Assembly: GCF_937892565.1 (NCBI RefSeq)
Contig: NZ_CALAHQ010000034.1
Span: 20,499 to 84,498 of the forward strand
Source: an uncultured Roseicyclus sp.
GTDB lineage: Bacteria; Pseudomonadota; Alphaproteobacteria; Rhodobacterales; Rhodobacteraceae
Length of the DNA stretch: 64,000 bases
Reading direction: 5' to 3'
In this document: one piece after another, positions 63,833-64,000 of the stretch
Layout of the letters: each line of letters opens with the position of its first letter
Position numbering within the stretch: the stretch's first letter is position 1
Program-made: the position numbers and the translations under genes
Notes under the pieces: generated by a model
What the model was told of the DNA's origin: nothing
What the model saw: only the letters and a program-made list of their open reading frames with translations
The model's database searches: none

Positions 63833-64000
63833 TCGGGGGATCGGGTCGAACCTTTCCGCCATAACGCAATCGGCGCCTCTGGCTTGAGCAAATCGGCTTG
63901 CCTCGCGCGCGATATCAGGTGCTTGAACGTGATGGCGGCTGTTTGCGACCGAACCCTTGGCCCCGACGTGGGCGGTGTTACGGGCGACAATGAAGTGATC

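Noticed and set aside
63932..64000. ATG-led plus-strand frame running off the right edge
   Set aside because: Only 23 codons, no ribosome site and no recognisable protein; cannot be supported.

Overview
The window carries most of a photosynthesis gene cluster (PGC) from an aerobic anoxygenic or purple non-sulfur alphaproteobacterium, directly joined to the chromosome-origin neighbourhood. Gene content, gene order, high GC, spheroidene-type carotenoid genes (crtF, crtD, crtC), TGT-N12-ACA operators and parS sites all point to Rhodobacteraceae. The reaction centre has a bound cytochrome subunit (PufC) and no pufX follows pufM, which separates it from Rhodobacter sensu stricto. PufC has only three CXXCH motifs, a state I recall from Rhodovulum sulfidophilum.

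Layout. 1-15652 (minus): a nearly gap-free superoperon bchF-bchN-bchB-bchH-bchL-bchM-lhaA-puhA-puhB-puhC-orf-acsF-puhE-hemA, followed by the first codons of a signal-peptide protein. 15653-15967: a 315-bp control region with three PpsR/CrtJ-type operators and a perfect dyad. 15968-22276 (plus): ppaA/aerR, ppsR, then bchG, a PucC-like transporter, bchP and idi. 22304-24223 (minus): dxs. 24391-35543 (minus): the puf operon (pufQBALMC, with short pufA and pufB) preceded by bchZ, bchY, bchX, bchC, crtF and crtE. 35659-38051 (plus): crtD and crtC. Missing from the window: crtB, crtI, crtA, bchI, bchD, bchO and pucBA. A second photosynthesis locus must exist if the strain is pigmented.

38114-64000 is housekeeping: hslV, a membrane protein, hslU; smr, mltA, a Tim44-like gene; fxsA, secB; dnaQ, coaE, aroE, maf; a 518-bp AT-rich gap with DnaA-box-like sequences that I interpret as oriC; rho, mnmE, mnmG, rsmG, parA, parB; hemW, rdgB, rph; hrcA, grpE; mutS; maeB. 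Two perfect 16-bp parS palindromes lie in the start of mnmG and inside rsmG. The last 168 bases hold no gene I can support.

Functionally, HemA, AcsF, BchM, BchH, BchL/N/B, BchF, BchX/Y/Z, BchC, BchG and BchP cover most of bacteriochlorophyll a synthesis. Dxs, Idi and CrtE supply isoprenoids. Puf and Puh proteins plus LhaA build the RC-LH1 core, and PpsR with its cobalamin-dependent antirepressor PpaA/AerR controls the operons. Points worth a second look: the oriC/parS region 9 kb from the PGC, the triheme PufC, a dispersed palindromic repeat translated as a linker inside bchB, the bchG start codon in the loop of a palindrome, and a crtC that lacks an ordinary start codon.
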